This document shows, piece by piece, positions 35,835-44,271 of a DNA stretch of 64,000 nucleotides. Made by a program: the position numbers and the translations under genes. The DNA is from Brachyspira alvinipulli ATCC 51933 (GTDB lineage Bacteria > Spirochaetota > Brachyspiria > Brachyspirales > Brachyspiraceae), in NCBI RefSeq assembly GCF_000518245.1, contig NZ_KI912406.1, positions 166,080 to 230,079 on the forward strand, written 5' to 3'. The first letter of the stretch is position 1, and every line of letters begins with the position of its first letter. The notes under the pieces were generated by a model. That model was not told the DNA's origin, did no database searches, and saw only the letters and a list, made by a program, of their open reading frames with translations.

Positions 35835-36791
35835 TTAAATTTCATATCCTAATTCTTTATAATATTTTAAAGCACCAGGATGGAATGGTACTGATATTCC
35901 TTTATATGAATCTTCTATACTAAATTCTTTACCTTTATCATTAACAAGAGCTAAATCATTTTGTTTATCAAATAATGTTTTCATTAAATTATAAACCATA
36001 TCTTCTGGCATATTATTATTAACAATGATTGATGCTTTTACAGCAACAGCTTCTGTAGCATTAGTAACATTATTATATGTGTTAGGTGGTATTGTAACTT
36101 TTGAGTAATATTTATATTTATTTATCATTTCATCCATTTGTATTTTATCTAATGAAATTAAAACTATTTCTGTATTTAATGATAGTTCCTGCAATGCAGC
36201 ATTAGGTATACCTGCTACTATAAAACAAGCATCTAATGTATTATTTTTTAAACCATCACTTGATAATTTGAATGAAAGATTTGATTTATTTATATCATCA
36301 AAAGTGAATCCGTATGCCTCTAATATTTGTTTAGCATTAAACTCAACACCGCTTCCAGCATCTCCAACTGAAACTCTTTTTCCTTCCAAATCTGCTATAG
36401 TTTTTATTCCGCTTGATTTTGTGGCAGCTATTTGCACTACTTCTGGATATAATGTAAGCATTGCAGAAAAATTAGTCAATGATTCTCCATTAAATATATC
36501 TGTTCCGTTATAAGCATAATCCATAACATCATTTTGTGCAAATGCAATATCAGCTTCATTATTTTCCAATAGTCTCAAATTTTCTGCAGATGCTCCAGTT
36601 GATATTGGGGTGATATTCATATTTTCTATATTAGAATTCCATATACTTGTTATGCTATTTCCAAATGAATAGTATGTACCGCTTGTTCCTCCAGTAGCAA
36701 AAGTATATTCATAGCTTTCATTTTTTTTACATGAAATAGTTATTAATAATAAAACAATAATGCTAATAATAATTTTATTATTTATATTCAT
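35835..36791 (-). CDS. TAXI-family TRAP transporter solute-binding lipoprotein
   Basis: Extracytoplasmic substrate receptor of a TRAP transporter (TAXI subfamily). The 318-aa protein has a lipoprotein signal with lipobox TISC and then the TAXI signature FATGGTSGTYYSFG. Further family landmarks are STGASAENLRLLENNEADIA-like, GKRVSVGDAGSGVEFNA and a C-terminal PFHPGALKYYKELG. TRAP systems use an ion gradient to import carboxylates or amino acids; the substrate is not predictable. It is the first gene of a leftward unit with the DUF1850 gene, divergent from the encapsulin operon. Confidence 0.92.
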   Translation of the reverse strand: MNINNKIIISIIVLLLITISCKKNESYEYTFATGGTSGTYYSFGNSITSIWNSNIENMNITPISTGASAENLRLLENNEADIAFAQNDVMDYAYNGTDIFNGESLTNFSAMLTLYPEVVQIAATKSSGIKTIADLEGKRVSVGDAGSGVEFNAKQILEAYGFTFDDINKSNLSFKLSSDGLKNNTLDACFIVAGIPNAALQELSLNTEIVLISLDKIQMDEMINKYKYYSKVTIPPNTYNNVTNATEAVAVKASIIVNNNMPEDMVYNLMKTLFDKQNDLALVNDKGKEFSIEDSYKGISVPFHPGALKYYKELGYEI

Positions 36792-36888
36792 AAAGGATAC
36801 TCCACTTATTTGTATTGTATAATTAATTAATAATATACCTCATATTATTAAAAGTCAATTATGAAAATTAAATAATTATGATATGCTA

Positions 36889-36916
36889 TTGACATTAATA
36901 ATTTATATCGTATAAT
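36889..36916 (+). promoter_or_regulatory. Perfect consensus promoter of the encapsulin operon
   Basis: TTGACA (36889-36894), a 16-bp spacer and TATAAT (36911-36916), about 53 bp upstream of the ferritin-like cargo gene. The flanks contain TA-rich partial palindromes, including TAATAATTAATATTATTA near 36925-36942, that could be a metal- or peroxide-responsive operator, though I cannot assign one. Confidence 0.82.
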
Positions 36917-36968
36917 TTACTTATTAATAATTAATATTATTAAGAGATAACTTGTGAGGAGTGTTATA

Positions 36969-37322
36969 ATGCCAAGTTTTGCAAATCCATTTAATGCTAA
37001 TGTTAATAGAAAGGTAACAAAGGAAGAATTAATACAGGCTATAAGACTTGATATAGCAGGTGAGCTTGAAGCTATATATTTGTATGATGCTCATGTTATG
37101 GCTACAGATGATCCTGTTGCAAAAGCAGTGTTGAGTGATATAAGAGATGAAGAGAAGGCGCATGTTGGTGAGTTAATGGCTTTATTAAGACATTTAGATC
37201 CTAAAGAAGCTGAACATTTTGAGTCAGGACAATTAGAGGTAAAAGAGATGATGGAAGAGCTTGGAATAAAAGAACCTAACTTATCCGGTCTTACAGTAGG
37301 AAGTCTAAAAAACGATAAGTAA
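36969..37322 (+). CDS. Encapsulated ferritin-like protein (encapsulin cargo)
   Basis: A 117-aa ferritin-like protein that oxidises Fe(II) and delivers iron into the encapsulin shell. The iron-site residues known from encapsulated ferritins fall at identical numbers here: Glu32 (GELEA), Glu62 and His65 (DEEKAH). The last ten residues, LTVGSLKNDK, match the cargo-loading peptide that docks inside encapsulin shells. I chose the ATG at 36969 because GAGGAG lies 8 nt upstream, whereas the frame's earlier start has none. The encapsulin gene follows after 20 bp. Confidence 0.93.
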   Translation: MPSFANPFNANVNRKVTKEELIQAIRLDIAGELEAIYLYDAHVMATDDPVAKAVLSDIRDEEKAHVGELMALLRHLDPKEAEHFESGQLEVKEMMEELGIKEPNLSGLTVGSLKNDK

Positions 37323-37342
37323 TATTTTTAAGGAGGAAGTAT

Positions 37343-38152
37343 ATGGTTTATTTAGCTAGAGAAAGTTCACCATTTGAAGAAAGTTTTTGGAAAGATATAG
37401 ATAAAGTTGTTGTTGAAACTGCAAGTAGAATTCTTGTAGGAAGAAGATTTTTATCAATTTATGGTCCATTAGGTGCTGGTGCCATAAGCGTACAATATGA
37501 TAAAAGCGACAGAGAGGAAGTATTTGAAGATGGTTTCGTTAAAACATCTGGAAGGAAATCTGTTGAACTTCCTCAATTATACCAGGATTTTACATTATTA
37601 TGGAGAGATTTAGAAAATAATATTTCTAATAAACTTCCTTTAGATTTATCTATAGTATCTCAGGCATCTCAGGTGCTTGCAAATAAAGAGGATAATTTAA
37701 TATTTAATGGAAGTGATTTTCTTGAATTAAAAGGTATTTTAAATGCTGATGGTGTTCAGAAATTAAAGATATCTGATTGGTCTCAAGGAGAGAACCCTTA
37801 TACTGATATAGTAAAAGCTATAAATATGATTAGAGAAAAAGGTATTGTTGGAAGATTTGTATTATGCTTAAGTCAATCATTGTATTTTGATTTGCAAAGA
37901 ATACAGCAGGGTACTGGAATGACAGAAGCTCAGAGAATTTCAAATATGATATCTGATTTGTATAATGTTCATGTTATAAAAGGTAAAAAGGCAGCATTAC
38001 TTTGTGCTGAACCTCAGTATATGGATTTAGCTATAGGAATAGACATATCAACTGCCTATTTAGAACAAAAAGATTTAAATCATAGCTTTAGAATAATGGA
38101 AACAATTATACCTAGAATAAAAGATGCTAATGCAATAGTTGTTTTAGAATGA
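37343..38152 (+). CDS. Encapsulin shell protein (HK97 fold, family 1)
   Basis: Self-assembling nanocompartment protein, 269 aa, the usual length for a T=1 encapsulin. Family features include the N-terminal helix ESSPFEESFWKDIDKVVVETA, the GRRFLSIYGPLGAG strand, the ENPYTDIVKAINMI segment and the C-terminal IVVLE. In vitro and in vivo work on related systems shows a 60-subunit shell that stores iron oxidised by the cargo ferritin. AAGGAGG precedes the start. It is cotranscribed with the cargo gene from a consensus promoter and followed by a terminator, making a complete two-gene iron-storage module. Confidence 0.95.
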   Translation: MVYLARESSPFEESFWKDIDKVVVETASRILVGRRFLSIYGPLGAGAISVQYDKSDREEVFEDGFVKTSGRKSVELPQLYQDFTLLWRDLENNISNKLPLDLSIVSQASQVLANKEDNLIFNGSDFLELKGILNADGVQKLKISDWSQGENPYTDIVKAINMIREKGIVGRFVLCLSQSLYFDLQRIQQGTGMTEAQRISNMISDLYNVHVIKGKKAALLCAEPQYMDLAIGIDISTAYLEQKDLNHSFRIMETIIPRIKDANAIVVLE

Positions 38153-38197
38153 TTTATATTTCATAATAATAACTCTTTATAGCAAATATTTTATTTT

Positions 38198-38233
38198 AAA
38201 CCTGCATCTTTCTATTATAGATGCAGGTTTTTT
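38198..38233. terminator. Terminator after the encapsulin gene, probably bidirectional
   Basis: A perfect 12-bp stem (38198-38209 with 38219-38230), a 9-nt loop and a six-T run on the plus strand; the minus-strand flank is also T-rich, serving the convergent DUF2157-like gene. Confidence 0.9.
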
Positions 38234-38245
38234 ATTTTAATTGTA

Positions 38246-39232
38246 TTATCTGTATTTTATTATGCGTTCTGCTATTATTCCTATAAGTATTGTAGATGAG
38301 CCTAATATAATAAAGAATATCCAAGTATTAATTCTAAAGTAAAAATATTCAAAGTATCTTATATATATATTAAGTATAATAAAAAATATTGAATATTTTA
38401 CTATAGAAGAAATTTTTAATTTATATCCTATTATAAAAATAATAATATTTGACAATAAAAATAATGAACTATATATAAGAATGTATGGATTTCCATACTC
38501 TTTAAGAATTATTGCATAATCATAATTACCAAATATTGACATAAATGCTAATATTATATTTAAATATAATAATCCTATTGTGTAATAAATGACTGAAAAT
38601 TTTAAATATTTTACCCCTAATTTTTTATTTATATCTGTGATTCCAACTAAAAATATAAATATACTTGTTATTATGAATCTTATATAATTATTAAGCCTTA
38701 AATCTATACCTGATATATCAAAACCTTCAATTCCATACCAAGTAATAATTGCTATTATAGCTATTGATAATACAGCATAATTTCTTTTTATATATGCTAT
38801 TATGAAAAATAGTATTATACTTATAAGAGATAAAACAATAAAATTGTCTTTATTGTTAGTGATAATATATGAAATAGTAAATATATCAGCAGATAAAAAT
38901 ATAGATGATAAGGCTATTATAGCAGATGAAGTTTTTGGTAAATATATTTCTTTTCTTTTTAGAATTTCATCTATTATAAATCCGGATATGAAAAGTATAA
39001 AAAATAGGAATGCTATAAAGTAAAGAGAGAAAATATAAAAACTTATAAAAGATATGAATCCCAAAGATACCATTACAATCCCTGTTATCATTATGGCTCT
39101 TATTATGGGCTGCCAATTTATATAATCATCTCTATATTTTCTTGATAATATTTCCAATTGTTCATTAGTAATAATGTTATCTTTATTCCATTTTTTTAAT
39201 TCTTTTAATATAAATCTGTTTTTACTGCTCAT
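38246..39232 (-). CDS. DUF2157-like polytopic membrane protein
   Basis: A 328-aa protein: a short cytoplasmic N-terminal helical region (residues 1-~40, LKELKKWNKDNIITNEQLEIL) and then about ten hydrophobic spans to the C-terminus. The N-terminal helix with 'II(T/S)xEQ' followed by many spans is the layout of DUF2157 membrane proteins. Function unknown. It lies 2 bp downstream of a 108-aa protein gene and is probably coexpressed with it. Confidence 0.6.
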   Translation of the reverse strand: MSSKNRFILKELKKWNKDNIITNEQLEILSRKYRDDYINWQPIIRAIMITGIVMVSLGFISFISFYIFSLYFIAFLFFILFISGFIIDEILKRKEIYLPKTSSAIIALSSIFLSADIFTISYIITNNKDNFIVLSLISIILFFIIAYIKRNYAVLSIAIIAIITWYGIEGFDISGIDLRLNNYIRFIITSIFIFLVGITDINKKLGVKYLKFSVIYYTIGLLYLNIILAFMSIFGNYDYAIILKEYGNPYILIYSSLFLLSNIIIFIIGYKLKISSIVKYSIFFIILNIYIRYFEYFYFRINTWIFFIILGSSTILIGIIAERIIKYR

Positions 39233-39234
39233 GA

Positions 39235-39561
39235 TTAATAATCTTTAAATATTTCTTTTTTAATATATTTTATGTTATCTAAAGTATATCTAGTGTAATC
39301 ATTATTTCCATCAGGGGATTTCATTGTTCTTAAAACTTTTATATATTTAATAAAATTTTTAAAATTATCTATTAAGTCATTTGGAATAATCTTTTCAATA
39401 TCATATTTTATATTATCATTAAAATCTTTACTATTTTCAGATATTATCATGTCGCATAATTCATTTTTATTTTGAAAAAAACTTTCTAAATTATTATTTT
39501 CCAAATATGAAATAAGATCATCTAACTTATTTACAATTAATTGTATATTTTGATTGTTCAT
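39235..39561 (-). CDS. Hypothetical protein, 108 aa
   Basis: A small acidic, helical, Asn-rich cytoplasmic protein with no motif known to me. It immediately precedes the DUF2157-like membrane protein (2 bp gap), suggesting a functional pair. There is no clear ribosome site at the ATG. Confidence 0.5.
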   Translation of the reverse strand: MNNQNIQLIVNKLDDLISYLENNNLESFFQNKNELCDMIISENSKDFNDNIKYDIEKIIPNDLIDNFKNFIKYIKVLRTMKSPDGNNDYTRYTLDNIKYIKKEIFKDY

Positions 39562-39900
39562 AATTATAATTATCCAATTTTTATAATCTATATTATATAA
39601 TTTAATATATAATCTAATAATTGCAATAAAAATTATTTTTATTAAAAATTATGAATTTATGATAATATACTATCTATTGAAGTAAAATATATTTACATTC
39701 ACAGCTTATTTTTTATGTTTGCAATATATCTTAGTGTTATATGTATTATAAAGTATATAAAAATATAATATTTAAGTAAATTTTTTGTAAATTAAATGTA
39801 AATTATATTGACAAAAATTATATTTGGGCTATACTTATAATTGTAAAGATAATTTACATGTACATATGATAAAAAAATAACGATAAAAAGGAGATTTACT
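39562..39900. other. 339-bp intergenic region upstream of the PepSY-like gene
   Basis: Divergent promoter region, very AT-rich, with no gene-like frame. The right end holds a good sigma70 promoter (39808-39835) and an AAGGAG ribosome site. I see no structured RNA in the rest. Confidence 0.5.
39808..39835 (+). promoter_or_regulatory. Sigma70 promoter of the PepSY-like gene
   Basis: TTGACA (39808-39813), a 16-bp spacer and TATACT (39830-39835), followed by a ~60-nt leader and AAGGAG 7 nt before the ATG. Confidence 0.75.
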
Positions 39901-40332
39901 ATGACTAAAAAATTATTTGCTTTATTAATAACATTAACTATAATTTCTACTTCAAGTTTATTTGCTGATTGGGTAGTTCCAGTTTCTTCACTTCCTCAAA
40001 ATGCTAGAAGCTTTATACAGCAGATTTATCCTAATACTCAAATATGGAAAGTAGAAAGAGATGACGGAAAATTTGAAGTAAAATTGTCAAATGGAGTAAA
40101 AATAGAGTTTTTATATAATGGTGATTGGAACAGTATAGATGGCAAATACAATGCAGTTCCTTTTGAAGTTTTACCTCAATCTGTAGTAAACACTATAAAA
40201 AATACTTATCCTCAATCTGTAGTTATAGATGCTGAGAAAGAATGGGGAAGTTATAAAATCAAATTAAATAACTTTATGGAATTATTTGTTACAGCTGACG
40301 GACAATTAATGGGACAAAAATTTGATGATTAA
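39901..40332 (+). CDS. Periplasmic PepSY-like (PF11396-type) protein
   Basis: A 143-aa exported protein with a cleavable signal peptide (MTKKLFALLITLTIISTSSLFA, cleavage before Asp23). The mature part holds two tandem PepSY-like repeats, each opening with a conserved LPQ(N/S) helix and ending in a 'KVE...G(K/S)(F/Y)(E/K)(V/I)K(L)' beta hairpin: LPQNARSFIQQIYP then LPQSVVNTIKNTYP. Such domains are found in small periplasmic proteins of unknown role. It is monocistronic, with a strong promoter and a terminator. Confidence 0.85.
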   Translation: MTKKLFALLITLTIISTSSLFADWVVPVSSLPQNARSFIQQIYPNTQIWKVERDDGKFEVKLSNGVKIEFLYNGDWNSIDGKYNAVPFEVLPQSVVNTIKNTYPQSVVIDAEKEWGSYKIKLNNFMELFVTADGQLMGQKFDD

Positions 40333-40372
40333 TTAAAAATATATAGATTATTTATTGAAAAATACTAAAATA

Positions 40373-40408
40373 TAGAGGGAGTTATAAAATTAACTTCCTC
40401 TATTTTTT
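40373..40408 (+). terminator. Terminator after the PepSY-like gene
   Basis: A 12-bp stem with one G-T pair (40373-40384 with 40391-40402), a 6-nt loop and a six-T run. Confidence 0.85.
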
Positions 40409-40450
40409 AATAATAAAACATTTTTTATTTATATATGAAGTAATATTTTG

Positions 40451-42448
40451 CTATTTATTATCAGGTCTCAAAGAAGCTTTTAAATTTGAAAAAAACTCCT
40501 CTTCATTCATAGCCATTTCTTCTGGTAGATTTTTACTCATCTCTTCTAAAAATACAGAAGGAGTACATTCAACTTTTCTACCCATTTTAGTTCTGCTTCT
40601 ACAATATGTAAGAGTTAAATGTTTTTTAGCTCTAGTCATAGCTACATAACATAATCTTCTTTCTTCTTCAAGTCCATTTTCATCTAAACTTTTTTGATGA
40701 GGCATTATACCATCTTCCATACCGCATATATAAACATAAGGAAACTCTAATCCTTTAGCGGCATGTATACTCATAAGCATAATACCTTTCTTTTTATCCT
40801 CATCTTCATTTTGTTCTTCTATACTCATTAATAAAATTCTATCTAAATAATTTTTTAATGTAGCATTTTTATTAGATTTTTCATATTCAAGTATGCCGTT
40901 CATAAGAGATTCAACATTTTCCATTTTTTTGGCACCTTGTTCTTTAGTATCGCTTGAATTCAATACTTCATTATGATAAGCAATAACATCTAAAAACTTA
41001 TTTATATTTTCATATAGTTTAGGACGTTCAATATCATTTTTATCAACTGTAAATAAATTATGATAATGCTCTATAATTTCAAGAAAATCTTTTATACCTG
41101 CTTTAGCTTTAGGTGAAATTTCTTCTATACTTTCATAGTCAAGCAAAGTTTGATATAATGAAGATTCATTTTTTATACTAATTTCATTTAGAGTATTTAT
41201 TGCTACTGCTCCTATTCCTCTTTTAGGTATATTTATAACTCTAAGCAAAGAAACTTCATCTTCCGGATTAACAAATAAATTGAGATAGGCTAGTATATCT
41301 TTAATTTCTTTTCTTTCATAAAATTGAAAAGCACCTACTACAGTATAAGGAAGTCCTCTAAGTCTGAAAGCCTCTTCAAAAAGTCTTGATTGAGCATTCA
41401 TTCTAAAAAGAACAGCAAAATCTTCATAATTTAATCCTTTGCTTATAGAATAATTTATTATAGAATCTGCTACAAACTGAGCCTCTTCTCTTTCATCTTC
41501 GCAAGGCATTATAACAGGAGGTATGCCTTCTTCTCCCTCTGCAACTACTTCCTTATTTTTTCTCTGTATATTATTGCTTATTACTGAATGAGCTGCCTCA
41601 AGTATAGCTTTTGTACTTCTATAATTTTTTGTAAGCGTTACTATTTTGGCATCTGGATATTCGTTTTCAAAAGAAAGGATATTTGATACATCTGCACCTC
41701 TGAATGCATAGATACTTTGATCATCATCTCCTACAACTGCAATATTTCTATATTTTGATGCTAGTAAACTTGTGAGTTTATATTGTGCAAAATTGGTATC
41801 TTGATATTCGTCTACCATTATATATCTAAATCTTTCCTGATACTTTTCAAGAACTTCTGGAAACTCTACATATAAATCTATTGTTAAATTAATAAGATCA
41901 TTAAAATCAACAGCATTATATCCTTTTAAATATGTTTGATAAACTTCATATACTCTTTTTGCTATTTTTTCTAAATCATCATGAGGTTCTACTTCATACG
42001 GCTTCATCAAATTATTTTTATATCTGTCTATATACCAAGCAAACAAATTCTCATCATAATTGAGAGTATTAATTTTTATTTCTCTTAAAATATTTCTTAT
42101 TAATGTTCTGCTGTCTGATGAGGAGTATATACTGAAATTATTTTTATATCCTAGTTTTTCAATGTCTCCTTTTAATACCCTTACGCAAAATGAATGGAAA
42201 GTGCTTACTACTAATTGTTTTGGTTTTTCTTTTAACAGTTTTGTTATACGTTCACGCATTTCCGCTGCTGCTTTATTTGTAAATGTAACAGCTAATATTT
42301 GGCTTGGAAGTACGCCATGCTTTATTAAATATGCGATTCTTTCTGTAATAACTCTTGTTTTTCCTGAACCAGCACCAGCCAATGCAAGAAGCGGTCCGTC
42401 AATATGTTCTACTGCTTGTCTTTGTTCTTCATTTAACATTAATGCCAT
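40451..42448 (-). CDS. UvrD/PcrA/Rep-type superfamily 1 DNA helicase
   Basis: ATP-dependent 3'-5' helicase for repair and replication-fork maintenance. At 665 aa it shows the SF1A motifs in order: Q motif LNEEQRQAV, Walker A AGAGSGKT, motif Ia TFTNKAAAEM, motif II VDEYQDTN, motif III GDDDQSIYAFRGA, motif IV LTKNYRS, the VVGAFQFYERKEIKD region, motif V MSIHAAKGLEF and motif VI RRLCYVAMTRAKK. I place the start at 42448, because AAGAGGTGA lies 8 nt upstream; the longer GTG start at 42460 would lie inside that ribosome site. Whether it is closer to PcrA/UvrD or Rep cannot be decided here. It is shorter at the C-terminus than UvrD. Confidence 0.93.
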   Translation of the reverse strand: MALMLNEEQRQAVEHIDGPLLALAGAGSGKTRVITERIAYLIKHGVLPSQILAVTFTNKAAAEMRERITKLLKEKPKQLVVSTFHSFCVRVLKGDIEKLGYKNNFSIYSSSDSRTLIRNILREIKINTLNYDENLFAWYIDRYKNNLMKPYEVEPHDDLEKIAKRVYEVYQTYLKGYNAVDFNDLINLTIDLYVEFPEVLEKYQERFRYIMVDEYQDTNFAQYKLTSLLASKYRNIAVVGDDDQSIYAFRGADVSNILSFENEYPDAKIVTLTKNYRSTKAILEAAHSVISNNIQRKNKEVVAEGEEGIPPVIMPCEDEREEAQFVADSIINYSISKGLNYEDFAVLFRMNAQSRLFEEAFRLRGLPYTVVGAFQFYERKEIKDILAYLNLFVNPEDEVSLLRVINIPKRGIGAVAINTLNEISIKNESSLYQTLLDYESIEEISPKAKAGIKDFLEIIEHYHNLFTVDKNDIERPKLYENINKFLDVIAYHNEVLNSSDTKEQGAKKMENVESLMNGILEYEKSNKNATLKNYLDRILLMSIEEQNEDEDKKKGIMLMSIHAAKGLEFPYVYICGMEDGIMPHQKSLDENGLEEERRLCYVAMTRAKKHLTLTYCRSRTKMGRKVECTPSVFLEEMSKNLPEEMAMNEEEFFSNLKASLRPDNK

Positions 42449-42736
42449 ATTTATAATCACCTCTTATTTTGAAGAGTTATTATATATTATATTAAAATAA
42501 TGTAAAATTTTTAATATTGAAATTTATTTGTTTAATGGTATATAAATATAAAACTATGTTTTTTATTGAAGTTTAAAAATAGTGTAATAAATATGCCAAT
42601 GATGCAGAGTGCTGTATAATGAAAGACATGAAAAAGAAGTTTCTAATATCTAATAAATTGTATTCATAGAAGATATTTCTATAGATATTAGCAGTTAATT
42701 TTATTTATTTTAATATTATATTGATTTTATTATTTT
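42449..42736. other. Intergenic region between the helicase and methyltransferase genes
   Basis: About 290 bp of AT-rich sequence with only a 16-codon frame at 42619. A loose inverted repeat of CTAATATCT and AGATATTAG is present near 42648-42692. The divergent promoters must be here, but none is a strong consensus. Confidence 0.4.
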
Positions 42737-42760
42737 AAATGTTAGAATATTCTAACATTT
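42737..42760. promoter_or_regulatory. 24-bp perfect palindrome upstream of the methyltransferase gene (candidate operator)
   Basis: A perfect palindrome with half-site AAATGTTAGAAT lies 22 bp before the ATG. It has no loop and no trailing T run, so it is a protein-binding site candidate, not a terminator. Confidence 0.6.
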
Positions 42761-42782
42761 ATTTCTTGATAGGAGTTTATTT

Positions 42783-43403
42783 ATGAAAGATTATGAAAAA
42801 TTATCAAAAGAACATTTTAATAAACAAGCTAATATATATGATGAAAAAGATACAGTATGTTATTCAAAATTTGGGAAGATAAGCTGTAATTATGTATCAG
42901 AATATTTAAATAATATTGATTATAATAAACTTTTAGATGTTGGCTGCGGAACAGGTTATTTAATAAATTTACTTCAATATAAAAGTAATAGATTATTTTA
43001 TGGACTTGATTTATCAGAAGAGATGTTAAAGGTTGCTAAGTCTAAAAATATAAGAAATACGGAATTTATTTTGGGCAGTGCAGATAAACTTCCATTTGAT
43101 GATAATAGTTTTGATGTAGTAACATGTATACAAAGTTTTCATCATTATCCTTATCCAAATGAAGCTATGAAAGAGGCTTATCGTATTCTTAAAAAAGGCG
43201 GTATTTATGTATTATCTGATACAGGAGTAGGTGGAATAGCTGCTTGGGTAGATAATAATATTTTATTTCCTTTGATGAAAAGCGGTGATTGTCATACAGA
43301 AAATAAAGAAGGTATATCAAAAAGAATGATTAAAAATGGATTTGAAATAATAGAGAAAAAACAATTAAAAGGATTTATATATTCTGTTATAGGAAAAAAA
43401 TGA
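42783..43403 (+). CDS. Class I SAM-dependent methyltransferase
   Basis: A 206-aa cytoplasmic methyltransferase of the UbiE/Methyltransf_11 type. Motif I is LLDVGCGTGY (about residues 50-59), the acidic end of strand 2 is YGLDLSEEM, motif II is FDVVTCIQSFHHYP and motif III is YRILKKGGIYVLSD. The substrate is unknown. AGGAG is close before the ATG, and the gene sits directly behind a perfect 24-bp palindrome, so its expression is probably regulated, perhaps autogenously or by a distant repressor. Length is somewhat short for the family but complete. Confidence 0.85.
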   Translation: MKDYEKLSKEHFNKQANIYDEKDTVCYSKFGKISCNYVSEYLNNIDYNKLLDVGCGTGYLINLLQYKSNRLFYGLDLSEEMLKVAKSKNIRNTEFILGSADKLPFDDNSFDVVTCIQSFHHYPYPNEAMKEAYRILKKGGIYVLSDTGVGGIAAWVDNNILFPLMKSGDCHTENKEGISKRMIKNGFEIIEKKQLKGFIYSVIGKK

Positions 43404-43550
43404 TATGCTTTATAAACATATTGATGTTCGTTAGTATCTTTATAATTATTTATAGATTAACTTTTTTAATTGTCAGATTATGAAATATCTATAATAATTT
43501 TATATTTATTTTTATTTTTTATGATGATATAAGAATAATAAAGGTATTAT

Positions 43551-44195
43551 ATGAAAAAGTTATTATTAATTTTATCAGCATTATTATTTATATCATGCAG
43601 TAATTCTTTTTATAAAGAAGGTTTATCTTATACTTTAATTATTTCTTCAGAAAAAGGGCATAATAATATAGTAAATATACTATTGAAATTAAATGCTGAT
43701 ATAAATATGAAAGATAATGAATACGGCTATACTGCTTTAATGGAAGCCTCATCAAAAGGCTACACAGAAATAGTTAATATACTGTTAGAGCATAATGCAG
43801 ATGTAAATATAAAAAACTATGACGGACAAACTGCTTTAATGCTTGCTTCATCAAAAGGACATACTGAAATAGTTAATATGTTATTAGAAAACAATCCTGA
43901 TGTGAATATTAAATGCGATAATGACCGTACTGCTTTGATAGAAGCTTCTGTAAATGGATATACAGAAATAGTTAATATTTTATTAGAACATAATGCTGAT
44001 ATAAATGTTAAAAGTTATGACGGACGTACTGCTTTAATAAGGGCTTCTCAAAAAGGGTATGAAGAAATAGTAAGTATATTATTAAATCATAATGCTGATA
44101 CAAGCATACAAGATATATCTGGTTTTACAGCATTAGATTATGCTTTAGAATCAGGAAATTCTAATATAGTAAAAATGCTTAAAAATATTAATTAA
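43551..44195 (+). CDS. Ankyrin-repeat lipoprotein
   Basis: A 214-aa protein with a lipoprotein signal (lipobox FISC) and about five and a half ankyrin repeats covering nearly the whole mature part; each repeat has the TALMEAS-x-KGYTEIVNILLEHNADVNIK consensus split over helix-loop-helix units. It is predicted to sit in the periplasm or on an envelope membrane face as a protein-binding scaffold. AAAGG precedes the ATG. Brachyspira genomes are rich in ankyrin proteins, and another one occurs at 52.5 kb. Its partner is unknown. Confidence 0.88.
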   Translation: MKKLLLILSALLFISCSNSFYKEGLSYTLIISSEKGHNNIVNILLKLNADINMKDNEYGYTALMEASSKGYTEIVNILLEHNADVNIKNYDGQTALMLASSKGHTEIVNMLLENNPDVNIKCDNDRTALIEASVNGYTEIVNILLEHNADINVKSYDGRTALIRASQKGYEEIVSILLNHNADTSIQDISGFTALDYALESGNSNIVKMLKNIN

Positions 44196-44200
44196 AAAAT

Positions 44201-44242
44201 AAACTCAATATAAAGAGTAATCACTCTATATATTGAGTTTTT
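44201..44242. terminator. Long bidirectional terminator after the ankyrin lipoprotein gene
   Basis: A 12-bp outer stem (44201-44212 with 44229-44240), one A-A mismatch and a 5-bp inner stem (44214-44218 with 44223-44227) around a 4-nt loop, with a T run on the plus strand and T-rich flank on the minus strand. Confidence 0.88.
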
Positions 44243-44271
44243 AAAATTATAAAAAATTATAGTAAAGAAAA

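Noticed and set aside
42449..42460. GTG start for the UvrD-type helicase at 42460
   Set aside because: This GTG is part of the AAGAGGTGA ribosome site serving the ATG at 42448.
42619..42669. 16-codon frame upstream of the methyltransferase
   Set aside because: Too short, no ribosome site and no conserved feature; could only be a leader peptide, which nothing supports.
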